From: an uncultured Saprospiraceae bacterium
GTDB taxonomy: Bacteria; Bacteroidota; Bacteroidia; Chitinophagales; Saprospiraceae
Reading direction: 5' to 3'
DNA length: 64,000 nucleotides
NCBI GenBank assembly: GCA_937924805.1
Contig: CALDTZ010000066.1
Coordinates: 1-64,000, forward strand
In this document: positions 20,297-30,348 of the stretch, piece by piece
Position numbering within the stretch: the first letter of the stretch is position 1
Layout of the letters: every line of letters starts with the position of its first letter
Program-made: the position numbers and the translations under genes
The notes under the pieces: generated by a model
Told to the model about the DNA's origin: nothing
The model's database searches: none
The model's input: the letters and a program-made list of their open reading frames with translations, nothing else

Positions 20297-20863
20297 TTGA
20301 ACAATCAAGACAAAATACAAGCGATTATTGACGGCTGCAGAGCTGAAGATCCAAAGTGCCAAAAAGCATTGCTGTCCCTTTATGCGGATAAAATTTATGC
20401 GGTTGCTTTGCGTTACGTAAAAGATACACATATTGCTCAAGAAATCGTTCAAGATACATTTATCAAGATGTTTAAATCAATGAACAATTATGATGAAGCA
20501 AAAGGAACTATTGATGGATATATGCGAAAAGTGGCTGTGCGATTTGCTTTAAAACGATTGAATAAAAAAAGAATTCCAGTTAACATAATTGAAGAAAATA
20601 TTTATGATAAGTTCCAATTAGAACCCAAAGCAATTCAGAAATTGGAGAGCGATGATCTGATGGAACTTATCAAATCTTTGCCGGAAGGGTATAGACAAGT
20701 ATTTAACTTATATGTAATTGAAGGGCATTCACATAAAGAAATTGCTGATATGATTGGAATTAAGGAAGTCTCTTCAAGATCGAATTTGTCTAGAGCAAAA
20801 GAGATTCTAAGAAAAAAATTAATAGAATTAAAACCATATGAATCATGGGCGAAAATATACTAA
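20297..20863 (+). CDS. ECF-type RNA polymerase sigma-70 factor
   Basis: DTHIAQEIVQDTFIKMFKSMNNYDEAKGTIDGYMRKVAVRFALK...LPEGYRQVFNLYVIEGHSHKEIADMIGI; region 2 and region 4 present. Confidence 0.92.
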   Translation: MNNQDKIQAIIDGCRAEDPKCQKALLSLYADKIYAVALRYVKDTHIAQEIVQDTFIKMFKSMNNYDEAKGTIDGYMRKVAVRFALKRLNKKRIPVNIIEENIYDKFQLEPKAIQKLESDDLMELIKSLPEGYRQVFNLYVIEGHSHKEIADMIGIKEVSSRSNLSRAKEILRKKLIELKPYESWAKIY

Positions 20864-22272
20864 ATAGAACGATACGAGATAAGATGTATGATCACGCTGT
20901 ACCCATTGATCATGAAATGCTTTGGGCTAATATCCAAAAGGAGAAATCTTCGAAACCAGCTTTTTTATTTTGGCTTTTAGGTGTAGGACTTTTATTAGTC
21001 ATATGCCTTTCTGTAATTAATTTAGGTGGTAATGCAAATGCACCTTTGGAGCCGAATCAAAAGAAGAATGTATTGTCATTGGCCGATAATGAGACCATTG
21101 AGGATGAGAATATACAGGCTGAGAATATTGAAAATGAAGTTTTTGTTGCTGAAAATAAGCTTCGTAAAGAAGATAATATCGTAATAAAAGATGGTTCTTT
21201 TTCTTTACAAAAGAACAATAATGAAAAGAAAAGTAGTAACGCTGAGATCTTTTTAAAGCCACCAAATAACAAAGATTTATTTGACGAAAAAAATATTGCC
21301 AAAACTAAAATGTTGACTATTCAAGAATCAAATAGCAACAATGACAAGCCTATAAACAACACTCTAACTTCAAATTCAATAGTAAGCGCGAAAGATAAGC
21401 TTAATGCTCCTGTTTTTAAATCTTCAATTTTCAATCAATTACCTCATCTTCTTGGAAATGAAGACAAGTTAGTTTATGAGTCAGATAAATTGAAAATTGG
21501 GAATAAAAGAAAACAAATTGGTTGTTTTGATCATAAGATCAAACGAAATAGTTTCGGAATTGAGGTTTATGGCGGTCCAGGTTTAGTTTCTAAACATTTA
21601 GTTTCAGGCATTGATGGATATAAAAATTTATTGGATAAAAGAAAAGAAACAGAAACGACATTAGAAAGCCTTAGAGCTGGTTTAGCCGTACGTTTTAATC
21701 ATAATACAGGTATATATATAAAAGCAGGAATAGAGGCAACACGATTGAGAGAACGGATGGATTATAGCGTCGGAAAAGATACTTCCTATACGCTCGAAAA
21801 TCAAATCATTGATTATGAGATAAATGGAGTAGGAGATTCAATTCCAGTCATAGGAGATGTAATCATAACTGAGTCAAGCTCTAAAACATGGAAGATATAC
21901 AATCAATTTAAAACACTTGATATTCCGATTACATTAGGATATCAACATAGAGTGGGTAACTGGGGCTATTTTGGAGAAGCTGGTGTTATCTTCAATTTAT
22001 CTTTAAAGAATGAAGGAATGGTATTGGATCCTAGTTATGTTCCATCTGATCTAACGCCGCTTTTCGAAAATAACAACGGAATGCATTTAACTGCCTCTTT
22101 TGGTGTTTCCTATCAGTTTACTAAAAACTTTTATGCCTATGTTTCTCCAAGTTTGAAATTTTCACGTAAAAACTTTAATGTTGATTCATATCCTATAGAT
22201 CAAAAGTTTCATAGTTATAGTATACTATTTGGAGTTGGCTACACTTTTGTAAAAGGACCTAAAACACTTTAA
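20845..22272 (+). CDS. Anti-sigma-like protein with single TM helix and C-terminal outer-membrane beta-barrel
   Basis: N-terminal RDKMYDHAVPIDHEMLWANIQKE, TM PAFLFWLLGVGLLLVICLSVINL, low-complexity linker, barrel FGIEVYGGPGL...LDIPITLGYQHRV...YSILFGVGYTF; overlaps the sigma gene by 19 bp. Confidence 0.8.
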   Translation: MGENILNRTIRDKMYDHAVPIDHEMLWANIQKEKSSKPAFLFWLLGVGLLLVICLSVINLGGNANAPLEPNQKKNVLSLADNETIEDENIQAENIENEVFVAENKLRKEDNIVIKDGSFSLQKNNNEKKSSNAEIFLKPPNNKDLFDEKNIAKTKMLTIQESNSNNDKPINNTLTSNSIVSAKDKLNAPVFKSSIFNQLPHLLGNEDKLVYESDKLKIGNKRKQIGCFDHKIKRNSFGIEVYGGPGLVSKHLVSGIDGYKNLLDKRKETETTLESLRAGLAVRFNHNTGIYIKAGIEATRLRERMDYSVGKDTSYTLENQIIDYEINGVGDSIPVIGDVIITESSSKTWKIYNQFKTLDIPITLGYQHRVGNWGYFGEAGVIFNLSLKNEGMVLDPSYVPSDLTPLFENNNGMHLTASFGVSYQFTKNFYAYVSPSLKFSRKNFNVDSYPIDQKFHSYSILFGVGYTFVKGPKTL

Positions 22273-22292
22273 ACGTTTAATATTTCTTTGAT

Positions 22293-22325
22293 AAATAGAC
22301 ACTTATATTTTATACGTGTCTATTT
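22293..22325. terminator. Hairpin downstream of the 20845-22272 CDS
   Basis: aaatagacac ... gtgtctattt. Confidence 0.6.
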
Positions 22326-22542
22326 GTTTGACGTATTGATAGGGGATCATAATGCGTTTCCAATTACGCACAAAGAATATTGACTTAAAAGTCAATTTCT
22401 GGATCAGTTTACTATTTAATTTTCGGGATGATAAGTCTTTAATACTGTTTTTTTTAAAGATTGTATATTCATTTGAGACCTTGATTTCTTTGTGAAAAGA
22501 AGTATGTATGTGGTTTATTTGTACTAGTATGAGCACAAGTAT

Positions 22543-22590
22543 AAAATGTAAAAGGGCCGAAACATTGTTGTTTTAGCCCTTTTACATTTT
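22543..22590. terminator. 15-bp stem hairpin downstream of the cytochrome c peroxidase gene
   Basis: aaaatgtaaaagggc ... gcccttttacatttt. Confidence 0.65.
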
Positions 22591-22605
22591 AGATTTATTT
22601 TATCA

Positions 22606-23712
22606 CTAATTTTTAAATGGATCGCTTAATTTCTCATCCTTAGTTATTGAATCATCGGTTAATGTTAATAAAAAGGCTTTAAGTCCTTCACGATCAAGTT
22701 GATTCAAATTCAAAACTCTAGGAAGTAAGTTGTCTGAATTTTTTAATCTAAAATCTAGATTTGAATGAGGTTGTACTCCCGAATCATAATGATCGACTAC
22801 TTCATCAAGGGTAGCAAATCGACCATCGTGCATATAAGGCGCAGTATAAATTAAGTTTCTTAACGAAGGTATTTTGAAAATTCCATTTTCAATACCTTGA
22901 TCTTCATAAATCATGTCAAGTCCAATATTGGCATTATCTTCTCCTGTTCCTCCATAACCACTACTAGATGAAAAGTTCCCAAATGAATCACCTAAAACTC
23001 GGTGGCAACTGTTACAACCACTTTCAAGGAATATCGTTTTTCCATGATTTTCTAACGCATTAAAGTTTTCAAAATTAGTATTTTGACCAATATCAAATTT
23101 TGAATCAAAACTATTTATTGACCGAATAAATTGGGACAAGGCATTTGAAATTAATTGTGATGTTATAGGTTGAGCACCAAAGGCTTCTTCAAATAATGGA
23201 GGGTAATAATCAACATTACTTAATTTTTCTGATAAATAATCTAAATCCTCCATTCCCATTTCAATATGATTGACAACAGGCATTAATACTTGTTCTTCTA
23301 AAGAACTTGTGGACATGTCCCAAAAGAATTGCTGAGAAAATCTCATGTTAAGAATTTGGGGGGTATTTCGAGCTGTAAGCTTGCCTTCAAACCCAACGCT
23401 TGAATCTAGCTCATCAGCAAAGCCTAAGGCTTGTTTGTGGCAAGTTCCGCACGAAATTCGATTGTTTAAAGATAAATTTTCATCGAAAAAAAGAACTCTA
23501 CCTAATTTTGCTCCTGCATCTGTTAATTTGTTGAAATCTGGAGTGTTGTCAAAAAATGGCAAATTTTCAACATCTGCAAGTGCATCTGTATAGTTGTAAT
23601 TTACAGCAGGTAAATTGGGTTTATTTACACTTACTGATGTAGCATCTTTCAAACAAGCATTCAATCCTAATAATAGGAAAAGGCAAAAAGAGAAGCCTAT
23701 AATTTTTTTCAT
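22606..23712 (-). CDS. Di-haem cytochrome c peroxidase / MauG-family lipoprotein
   Basis: Lipobox LLGLNACLK; two haem motifs CGTCHK and CNSCHR; RNTPQILN; YMHDGRFATLDEVVDHYDSG. Confidence 0.92.
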   Translation of the reverse strand: MKKIIGFSFCLFLLLGLNACLKDATSVSVNKPNLPAVNYNYTDALADVENLPFFDNTPDFNKLTDAGAKLGRVLFFDENLSLNNRISCGTCHKQALGFADELDSSVGFEGKLTARNTPQILNMRFSQQFFWDMSTSSLEEQVLMPVVNHIEMGMEDLDYLSEKLSNVDYYPPLFEEAFGAQPITSQLISNALSQFIRSINSFDSKFDIGQNTNFENFNALENHGKTIFLESGCNSCHRVLGDSFGNFSSSSGYGGTGEDNANIGLDMIYEDQGIENGIFKIPSLRNLIYTAPYMHDGRFATLDEVVDHYDSGVQPHSNLDFRLKNSDNLLPRVLNLNQLDREGLKAFLLTLTDDSITKDEKLSDPFKN

Positions 23713-23814
23713 AATAATGTAGTTGTTGCTTTGAAAATAATAAATTTCCGCGTCTAATTCAAACGTATTTGTCTTTGAATTATTTTTACCTTTATTTAAT
23801 ATTAAAAATGTCCC

Positions 23815-25038
23815 TTGGAAGCATACTCACTATATCAACTAAATGAATATATACGGCGTGTCATCGCGTTAAACTTTGAAGACCCAATATGGATAGAGTG
23901 CGAAATTGGTCAGGTAAATGAGGTGAGAGGTAATGTATATCTTGAATTAATTGAGAAATCGGATGAAAAAGATGAGATAATTGCCAAATCTTCTGCGTCC
24001 ATTTGGTTTAAAACAAATCTTTTCCTTAAAAACAAATTAGGAGCTTTATATAGCTCTATTCTTGGGCAAGGTGTGAAAATAAAATGTAAAGTTCAAATCG
24101 AATTTAGTGAACGATATGGAATGAGTCTACATATCCAAGATATTGACGCAAAGTATACGTTAGGAGGCTTAGAGCTTAAGAAGCAACAGATCATGGCGCG
24201 ATTGGAAAAAGATGGTTTTTTGGGCTTAAATAGTCTAAAGTTAATGCCATCAGTTATTCAACGAATTGCTATTATTTCTTCAGAAACGGCTGCAGGGTAT
24301 ATTGATTTCACAAGGCAAATTCAAGAAAACATTTATGGCTATGATTATAATTTGCAATTGTTTCAAGCATCAATGCAAGGCCAGAATACTGAAAGAGAGG
24401 TAGTCGCTGCTTTAAAAAGTATTAACGAAAGTAAAATATCTTTTGATGTAATTGTTTTGATAAGAGGAGGTGGATCTAAAATTGATTTATCTTTCTTTGA
24501 TAACTATAATATTGGTGCTAATATCGCTAAGGCAAACGTACCCGTTGTAGTTGGGATTGGTCATGAGATCGATCAAACAGTATCTGATATTTTAGCACAT
24601 ACAAGTGTAAAAACACCTACCGCTGCAGCAAATTATATTATTGATATTAATGCAAGGTTCGAGTCTGAAATTATTGAATTACAGATGAAAATGCATAATC
24701 GAACAACAGCGATTTTAAGTCAAGCTTCTTTCGATTTGTTTCAAATTCAACCAAGATTTGAAAATAAAGCGTTAGAAAAATTAAACAAAGCTAAACATGG
24801 GTTAGAAATGACGGAAACTAGCCTTTCTCGATCCTCATTTGTGGCTTTTGAACGACACAATAGGATTTTAGATCAAGCAGAAAAAATGCTAAACATTTTG
24901 GATCCGGATAAAATTTTAAAAAAGGGTTTCACTTTAATAAAGCAAGGTAAAAAAAGAATAACCAGTAGTAAAAAACTGAACCATAATAATACATTTGAAA
25001 TCGAATTTCATGATGGCTCAATAAAAATAAAAGAATGA
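23815..25038 (+). CDS. xseA: Exodeoxyribonuclease VII large subunit
   Basis: YSLYQLNEYIRRVI, IWIECEIGQV, IRGGGSKIDLSFFDNYNIGANIAKANVPVVVGIGHEIDQTVSDILAHTSVKTPTAAA; TTG start (an in-frame stop lies just upstream and no in-frame ATG is available). Confidence 0.94.
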   Translation: MEAYSLYQLNEYIRRVIALNFEDPIWIECEIGQVNEVRGNVYLELIEKSDEKDEIIAKSSASIWFKTNLFLKNKLGALYSSILGQGVKIKCKVQIEFSERYGMSLHIQDIDAKYTLGGLELKKQQIMARLEKDGFLGLNSLKLMPSVIQRIAIISSETAAGYIDFTRQIQENIYGYDYNLQLFQASMQGQNTEREVVAALKSINESKISFDVIVLIRGGGSKIDLSFFDNYNIGANIAKANVPVVVGIGHEIDQTVSDILAHTSVKTPTAAANYIIDINARFESEIIELQMKMHNRTTAILSQASFDLFQIQPRFENKALEKLNKAKHGLEMTETSLSRSSFVAFERHNRILDQAEKMLNILDPDKILKKGFTLIKQGKKRITSSKKLNHNNTFEIEFHDGSIKIKE

Positions 25039-25232
25039 GTAAAAAGATGACTTATGAAACTGCAAACGCAGAGTTAAAAGATATTCTTCAAGAGTTAGAA
25101 CAAGATATAAACATTGATCTACTTACGGGGAAGTTAGAACGAGCAAAAGTACTTATTGGGTTTTGCAGAGATAAATTGCGCTCCGTAGAATTGCAAGTCA
25201 AAGATTTATTTGAAGAACAGGAATCTGAATAA
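25035..25232 (+). CDS. xseB: Exodeoxyribonuclease VII small subunit
   Basis: 65 aa, TYETANAELKDILQELEQDINIDLLTGKLERAKVLI; overlaps xseA by 4 bp. Confidence 0.88.
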   Translation: MSKKMTYETANAELKDILQELEQDINIDLLTGKLERAKVLIGFCRDKLRSVELQVKDLFEEQESE

Positions 25233-25253
25233 TTGTAGTTGGTTTATGTTTTA

Positions 25254-26303
25254 TCATTGCAATTGTCTTTCATTCCATGCTTCAACCATTAAAATAAATT
25301 GGCTATAATTCATTATTCCATCTTTGACACCATTTGATTTGAGGTAAAGGTCGTACATTTTATCTCTATATTTCCCTAGGAATGGAGGATAGGATTCGAT
25401 GTTTTTATAAATTTGATTTAGATCATCGACTACTAATTCTGATAGACAAGATCTGATTTCTTCAGTATACCTTTGCTTATTTACTTGTCTCGCATTTCTA
25501 GCTAAATAACGCCAATAAGCAATTTCCGCAGAATATTTTAATTCTATTTTTTCACTATCTACGCATGCCACATAAGCCAAAAAATTGCAATCTGCTTCTT
25601 CTGTAAAACCATACCCATGGGCCATTTCATGGCATGCTGTAAATGGGTGCTGAATGAAATATAAGCCATTGTCGACATGACCTTCAAAAACAAAGGGTAA
25701 ATAGATGCCCGAAGTTTCTAAATGTAGAAGACTACCGTTGAAGATATTTCGAACTCGAACGGAAGGATATTGGTCTAAATTTACGGATGCCATAAATTTA
25801 TTTAACTCTTCTCGAACACTTTGTTCAATAGCTTTAAAACTAAGATGATCTTTTATTGAGTGAAAGGTATGAGCACTTTCATTTAGTGATTCCGTAGCAG
25901 CATCTAAACGCTTGAAGAGTTTTTTTTCATCCATTGAAGGGTTAGACAAATGAAAGGATGTTGTTATCGTTGGAGCTAAATAATTAAATCCCCAAAGAAT
26001 ATAAAATAGAAAAAACAAAGAGCTTGCGAATTTTAAAAATGAAAAGATACTTTGTTTTACAGATTTGAATATTAAAGCATATATCAAATAGAATAAAAAC
26101 ACAACAACTCCAAGTATAAATAAATAAACGATGGGAAAAGGTAATCTTCCTAGACTATTATCATAGCATAGTCTAAAAAATGGAAAAATGGATTCTTTAT
26201 AAAATACTAAGAATGATGGCAAGTGAAGCACAGACCAAACCTTTCCAAAAAGGAATGCCATAAAAAGAAACACAAAACCACGATTTTGTTTAAGGACTTT
26301 CAA
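25254..26303 (-). CDS. DUF3810 domain-containing membrane protein (putative zinc peptidase)
   Basis: TM segments, PFTACHEMAHGYGFTEEADCNFLAYVAC (HExxH). Confidence 0.85.
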   Translation of the reverse strand: MKVLKQNRGFVFLFMAFLFGKVWSVLHLPSFLVFYKESIFPFFRLCYDNSLGRLPFPIVYLFILGVVVFLFYLIYALIFKSVKQSIFSFLKFASSLFFLFYILWGFNYLAPTITTSFHLSNPSMDEKKLFKRLDAATESLNESAHTFHSIKDHLSFKAIEQSVREELNKFMASVNLDQYPSVRVRNIFNGSLLHLETSGIYLPFVFEGHVDNGLYFIQHPFTACHEMAHGYGFTEEADCNFLAYVACVDSEKIELKYSAEIAYWRYLARNARQVNKQRYTEEIRSCLSELVVDDLNQIYKNIESYPPFLGKYRDKMYDLYLKSNGVKDGIMNYSQFILMVEAWNERQLQ

Positions 26304-26427
26304 AATTGGAGAAAATGTAATAATTTTGACAAATTAGCGAATATAAATGAACGAATAGAACAATTCTTTTCGTTTGTTTGTAGTAAACAAGTAATTAAGA
26401 ACAATAATAAATTAAACAAACAAAAAT

Positions 26428-26745
26428 ATGGCATTCGAATTCACAGACACAAATTTCAAGGAAACAGCTTTAGACTCTAAAGGATTAAAAGTTGTCGACT
26501 TTTGGGCAGAATGGTGTGGACCTTGTAGATTAGTTGGTCCCGTTATTGATGAACTTTCTCAAGAATATGATGGACAAGCTTTGATAGGTAAAGTAAATGT
26601 AGACCACAATCCTGAAATTTCAACCAAGTATGGTGTTAGAAGTATACCTACTATCTTGTTTATTAAAGACGGGGAAGTAGTTGACAAACACGTAGGTGTA
26701 GCTACAAAAGCATCACTAAAAGATAAGATTGCAACTCATATGTAG
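26428..26745 (+). CDS. trxA: Thioredoxin
   Basis: VVDFWAEWCGPCRLVGPVIDEL...VRSIPTILFIKDGEVVDKHVG. Confidence 0.95.
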   Translation: MAFEFTDTNFKETALDSKGLKVVDFWAEWCGPCRLVGPVIDELSQEYDGQALIGKVNVDHNPEISTKYGVRSIPTILFIKDGEVVDKHVGVATKASLKDKIATHM

Positions 26746-26764
26746 GAGTTCGAAATTATACAAT

Positions 26765-26804
26765 GAATAAAGGCTAAAATACAAGTGTATTTTAGCCTTT
26801 ATTC
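26765..26804. terminator. Perfect 19-bp stem hairpin, probable bidirectional terminator
   Basis: gaataaaggctaaaataca-ag-tgtattttagcctttattc between convergent trxA and the CRTAC1 gene. Confidence 0.8.
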
Positions 26805-26806
26805 GT

Positions 26807-29800
26807 TTATTGTTTTACAAATAATTGGGCATAACCATTATTGTTAGCTCCGATAACCCCAATGGCTCCAGGTCTCATAACAAGTTCAATTTGTTTCGTA
26901 TTTCTATTTAAATGTAAGCCCGTATTTTTTATGTCAAGATCCAGACTAAAAGAACCATCTCCATTACCAACTAAAAGTAATCCCTTATTCGCATCATAAC
27001 TTGGTGTCTCTGGTTCTGTATCAAAAATATTTCCAGCGATCAGTATATCCTGATTACCATCTTTATTAAAATCAAAAACTTCTGAATCTAATATTGGGCC
27101 TATTTGTGCTTCAAATGGTAGCATTTCGATATCAAAAGATTCTCCATTGTTTATTAGTATTAGTGACTCAAATCCTTTGACAGTATGGCTTTGTCCTTTA
27201 TCCATTTTTTCTTTGGTTAATACATCTTCAATGGAGGCAGAAGCAAATTGGTCATACGATTTGAACTTTTCATTTAACATTGGCATTTGCTCAGAAGAGC
27301 ACTCTTTACCTCTAACAGGTACATAGTTGTTTTTATATTTTTTTGCTAGAAAAATATCTTGTGACCCATTCCCATCAAAATCATTGTAATAAACTTTGAG
27401 AGGCTTCTCTTTGGAAGCTTTAAATTTATTATTCAATCCTAGATTACCTAAAATAAAGTCTGGCTTTTGATCATTATTAAAATCGCCTTTAGTAATAGAA
27501 TACCACCAGCCTGTAAGGTTTTCTAAATTTGACTGACCAGAAACGGAAAAATCCTTCTTTTTTGTATTAATAAATAATATTGGACTTGACCATTCTCCAA
27601 CGACAAAGAGATCTAAATATCCATCTTCATTGAAATCAAGTAACTCCGCATCGGTAACCATGTTAGGTAGATTGTTTTGAAAAGAAGGTTGAATGATATT
27701 AGTGAATGAACCATTTTTGTTTTCCAATAAATAACTTTCTGATTTGGAAGGGTACATTCCTGGAGCATTTCTACCACCAACAAATAAATCTAAATCTCCA
27801 TCTTTATCCATATCAAAAGGAAGGATGGTTTGTGTACTCTCTTTAATTTTAGGGAGAGCATTATTGGCTTTACTAAATTGCTTGTTTCCCCGGTTAATAT
27901 ATAATCTGTCTTGAAATTGATTCGCATCTTTTCCCCCTCCTGAAGCAACATACAGATCTAGCAAACCATCATTATTCGCATCAAAGAGTTCGGCACCAAT
28001 ATCTTCATATAGGGCATCTTTTTCTAAATCGGGAATCATCAAAGTTTCAAAACCTCGCGAAGTCATCAATACAATCTTGCCAGGATATCCTTTGCTTCCG
28101 CCAATGAAAAAGTCATCCAATCCATCTTTATTGATGTCTCCTGATGCTAATGCAGGGCCAAGTGTAGAGTATTTTTGTGGTAATAGAACTTCGTGTTTGA
28201 AATCATTAAATACGGAATCAGGATAGTTAATCCCTGCTTGTTGTAATGCTGAAGATTCATAAAAAAATGGTTTTTTATTCAACCGTTTTTTCTTCTGCAT
28301 TTGGGTTTTAGAATAATCTATTTTGAGGATCTGATTTGCTTCGATATTTGTTAATATTGACTGATTTCCATCGAACCAATCAATTTCAATTCTATCCACT
28401 TTTGTAGCCTTATTTATCCCAAATAGTAAACGTTGCTGCATACTTGAAAGATATCCTTTTGTAAAAGTATAATCTCTTCTTATTTTTTGATTTTCATAAT
28501 AAATCGTAACAGAAGAAAATTTTGTTTGCACTTCACTTGGTGCTTCGAGGATTATCGACAAATAGTTATTGCCTCCCTTGTTTTCTAATATTGAAGCCAC
28601 CTGGTTCAAATTGTTTAAAACTAGATCTAAGTCGCCATCATTATCTAGATCCCCATAAGCAGCTCCATTTGAAAAGGAAGGGCCTAAGTCTGAAGAAGAT
28701 GTGCTTAAATCATTGAATTTGAAAGAGCCATTATTTTGATAAATGATATTGTGGATAGGAGTGGAAGCCACTTTTTTTAATTCTTCAAAGGCCATTTCAT
28801 CCGTATATGCAGCTCCTTTCTCTTTTCTTTTTTGAGCAAGGGCAGTTCTATAATCTTGGTTTTTAGTGTCTCTAAAATAACCATTGGTGATATAGAAATC
28901 TTTTAAACCATCATTGTTCATGTCAAAAATTAATGGAGCCCAACTCCAACCTGTAGAACCAACGTTTATTGCATTCGAAATTTCAGAAAAAGAACCATTG
29001 CCAACTCCAAGCTGCAATGCATTAAACATGTACTGCCTATTGAATTTATACATATTTGTATAGATGTAAAAATCACTTACTTTCATGGAAGACATCAATG
29101 TTTTATTTCGATAATGATCACTTGGCGTCATATCTACAACCATTAAGTCTAATAAGCCGTCATTATTAAAATCTTCGACATCACTCCCCATTGAGAAATA
29201 ACTTGTATGGTTGAGGAGGTTCTTTTTCTCTTCGAATGTTCCTTTACCGGTATTGATGTAGTAAAAATCAGGGATCCAATAGTCGTTAGCCACATAAACA
29301 TCTAAAAAACCATCATCATTGAAATCTGCAATGGATAATCCTAAACCAAAGGCAAGAGATTGTATGCCTGATTTTTTAGAGACGTCGATAAATTTTCCGT
29401 TTTTATTTTCAAAGAGTTGGAGACTTCCTCTTGTGATTTCTGGGGTTTTTAGTTTGTTTAAGTTGCTTAATAAATTTCCGTTGGCTGTATTTAGGAAGTC
29501 ATTTTTTTCAGATAGCTGTTGAATGGTATTACGTTTTCCATGAGCATTTAACCATAGGTCTAAATCCCCATCATTATCAAAATCAAAAAAATCTGCCTGT
29601 ACACCATAATTGTCTATATCTAATCCATATAATTTAGCTTGATCGGTAAATGAAAAATCCCCATTGTTTACCCATAATTGATTTTTTAATTTATTTGGAT
29701 CAACATCGGGCCCTCCATTTGAAACATAAATATCTTTAAGTCCATCATTATTGATGTCTACGATGGTAGCGCCATTTGACCATTTTACAACTTCAGATAT

Positions 29801-30157
29801 TGCAGTTGGTGTTACATCTTGGAATGTTAATTTACCCGTATTTTTATAAATCGCATTTGGTGCATCATTTCCACAAAAGAAAATATCTGTTAACCCATCG
29901 TTATTAAAATCAGCTAATGCTATGCCTGCTCCATTGTAGAAGTAGTCAAATTGTAATTGATTTCTAGTTTTATTTTCTTCAATCTTATTGGTAAATGTAA
30001 TACCGGAAGTACTCGAATTGACTAAATTGTATTGGATGTTGTCAATCTTTGGTCGAGTTGTATTTGAGTTGTCGGATTCGCAAGAAGTAAGTAAAATAGT
30101 GAAAATAAAAAGGAAAAGACCCAGAAAAGTATAGGCTTTAGTTGAATGGTTATACAT
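26807..30157 (-). CDS. CRTAC1-family lipoprotein (FG-GAP/VCBS repeats + ASPIC/UnbV domain)
   Basis: Many DFNNDGLxD repeats; VDRIEIDWFDGNQSILTNIEANQILKI (ASPIC/UnbV); lipobox LLTSCES. Confidence 0.92.
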   Translation of the reverse strand: MYNHSTKAYTFLGLFLFIFTILLTSCESDNSNTTRPKIDNIQYNLVNSSTSGITFTNKIEENKTRNQLQFDYFYNGAGIALADFNNDGLTDIFFCGNDAPNAIYKNTGKLTFQDVTPTAISEVVKWSNGATIVDINNDGLKDIYVSNGGPDVDPNKLKNQLWVNNGDFSFTDQAKLYGLDIDNYGVQADFFDFDNDGDLDLWLNAHGKRNTIQQLSEKNDFLNTANGNLLSNLNKLKTPEITRGSLQLFENKNGKFIDVSKKSGIQSLAFGLGLSIADFNDDGFLDVYVANDYWIPDFYYINTGKGTFEEKKNLLNHTSYFSMGSDVEDFNNDGLLDLMVVDMTPSDHYRNKTLMSSMKVSDFYIYTNMYKFNRQYMFNALQLGVGNGSFSEISNAINVGSTGWSWAPLIFDMNNDGLKDFYITNGYFRDTKNQDYRTALAQKRKEKGAAYTDEMAFEELKKVASTPIHNIIYQNNGSFKFNDLSTSSSDLGPSFSNGAAYGDLDNDGDLDLVLNNLNQVASILENKGGNNYLSIILEAPSEVQTKFSSVTIYYENQKIRRDYTFTKGYLSSMQQRLLFGINKATKVDRIEIDWFDGNQSILTNIEANQILKIDYSKTQMQKKKRLNKKPFFYESSALQQAGINYPDSVFNDFKHEVLLPQKYSTLGPALASGDINKDGLDDFFIGGSKGYPGKIVLMTSRGFETLMIPDLEKDALYEDIGAELFDANNDGLLDLYVASGGGKDANQFQDRLYINRGNKQFSKANNALPKIKESTQTILPFDMDKDGDLDLFVGGRNAPGMYPSKSESYLLENKNGSFTNIIQPSFQNNLPNMVTDAELLDFNEDGYLDLFVVGEWSSPILFINTKKKDFSVSGQSNLENLTGWWYSITKGDFNNDQKPDFILGNLGLNNKFKASKEKPLKVYYNDFDGNGSQDIFLAKKYKNNYVPVRGKECSSEQMPMLNEKFKSYDQFASASIEDVLTKEKMDKGQSHTVKGFESLILINNGESFDIEMLPFEAQIGPILDSEVFDFNKDGNQDILIAGNIFDTEPETPSYDANKGLLLVGNGDGSFSLDLDIKNTGLHLNRNTKQIELVMRPGAIGVIGANNNGYAQLFVKQ

Positions 30158-30348
30158 CTCGCTTGTTAATTTGAATCCTAAACTAAAAAAAGAATATCAA
30201 AAATGGTAATTATATGTATAGGTAATTATTCGAATAAAAAGGTTACAAGTAATTGTTAAAAGAATAAAATTTGATTAAATAACCTACTTCGAAGATATTA
30301 AACTTCTTTTACATTCGTTTGTTAGGGAGCTTTACTTATTTTTATCGT

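Noticed and set aside
20845-21265. Possible frameshift between sigma and the downstream gene, and overlapping minus-strand ORFs 21017-21265 and 21057-21302
   Set aside because: The 19-bp sigma/anti-sigma overlap is consistent with translational coupling and is paralleled by the 4-bp overlap in locus B; the minus ORFs are antisense to the low-complexity linker
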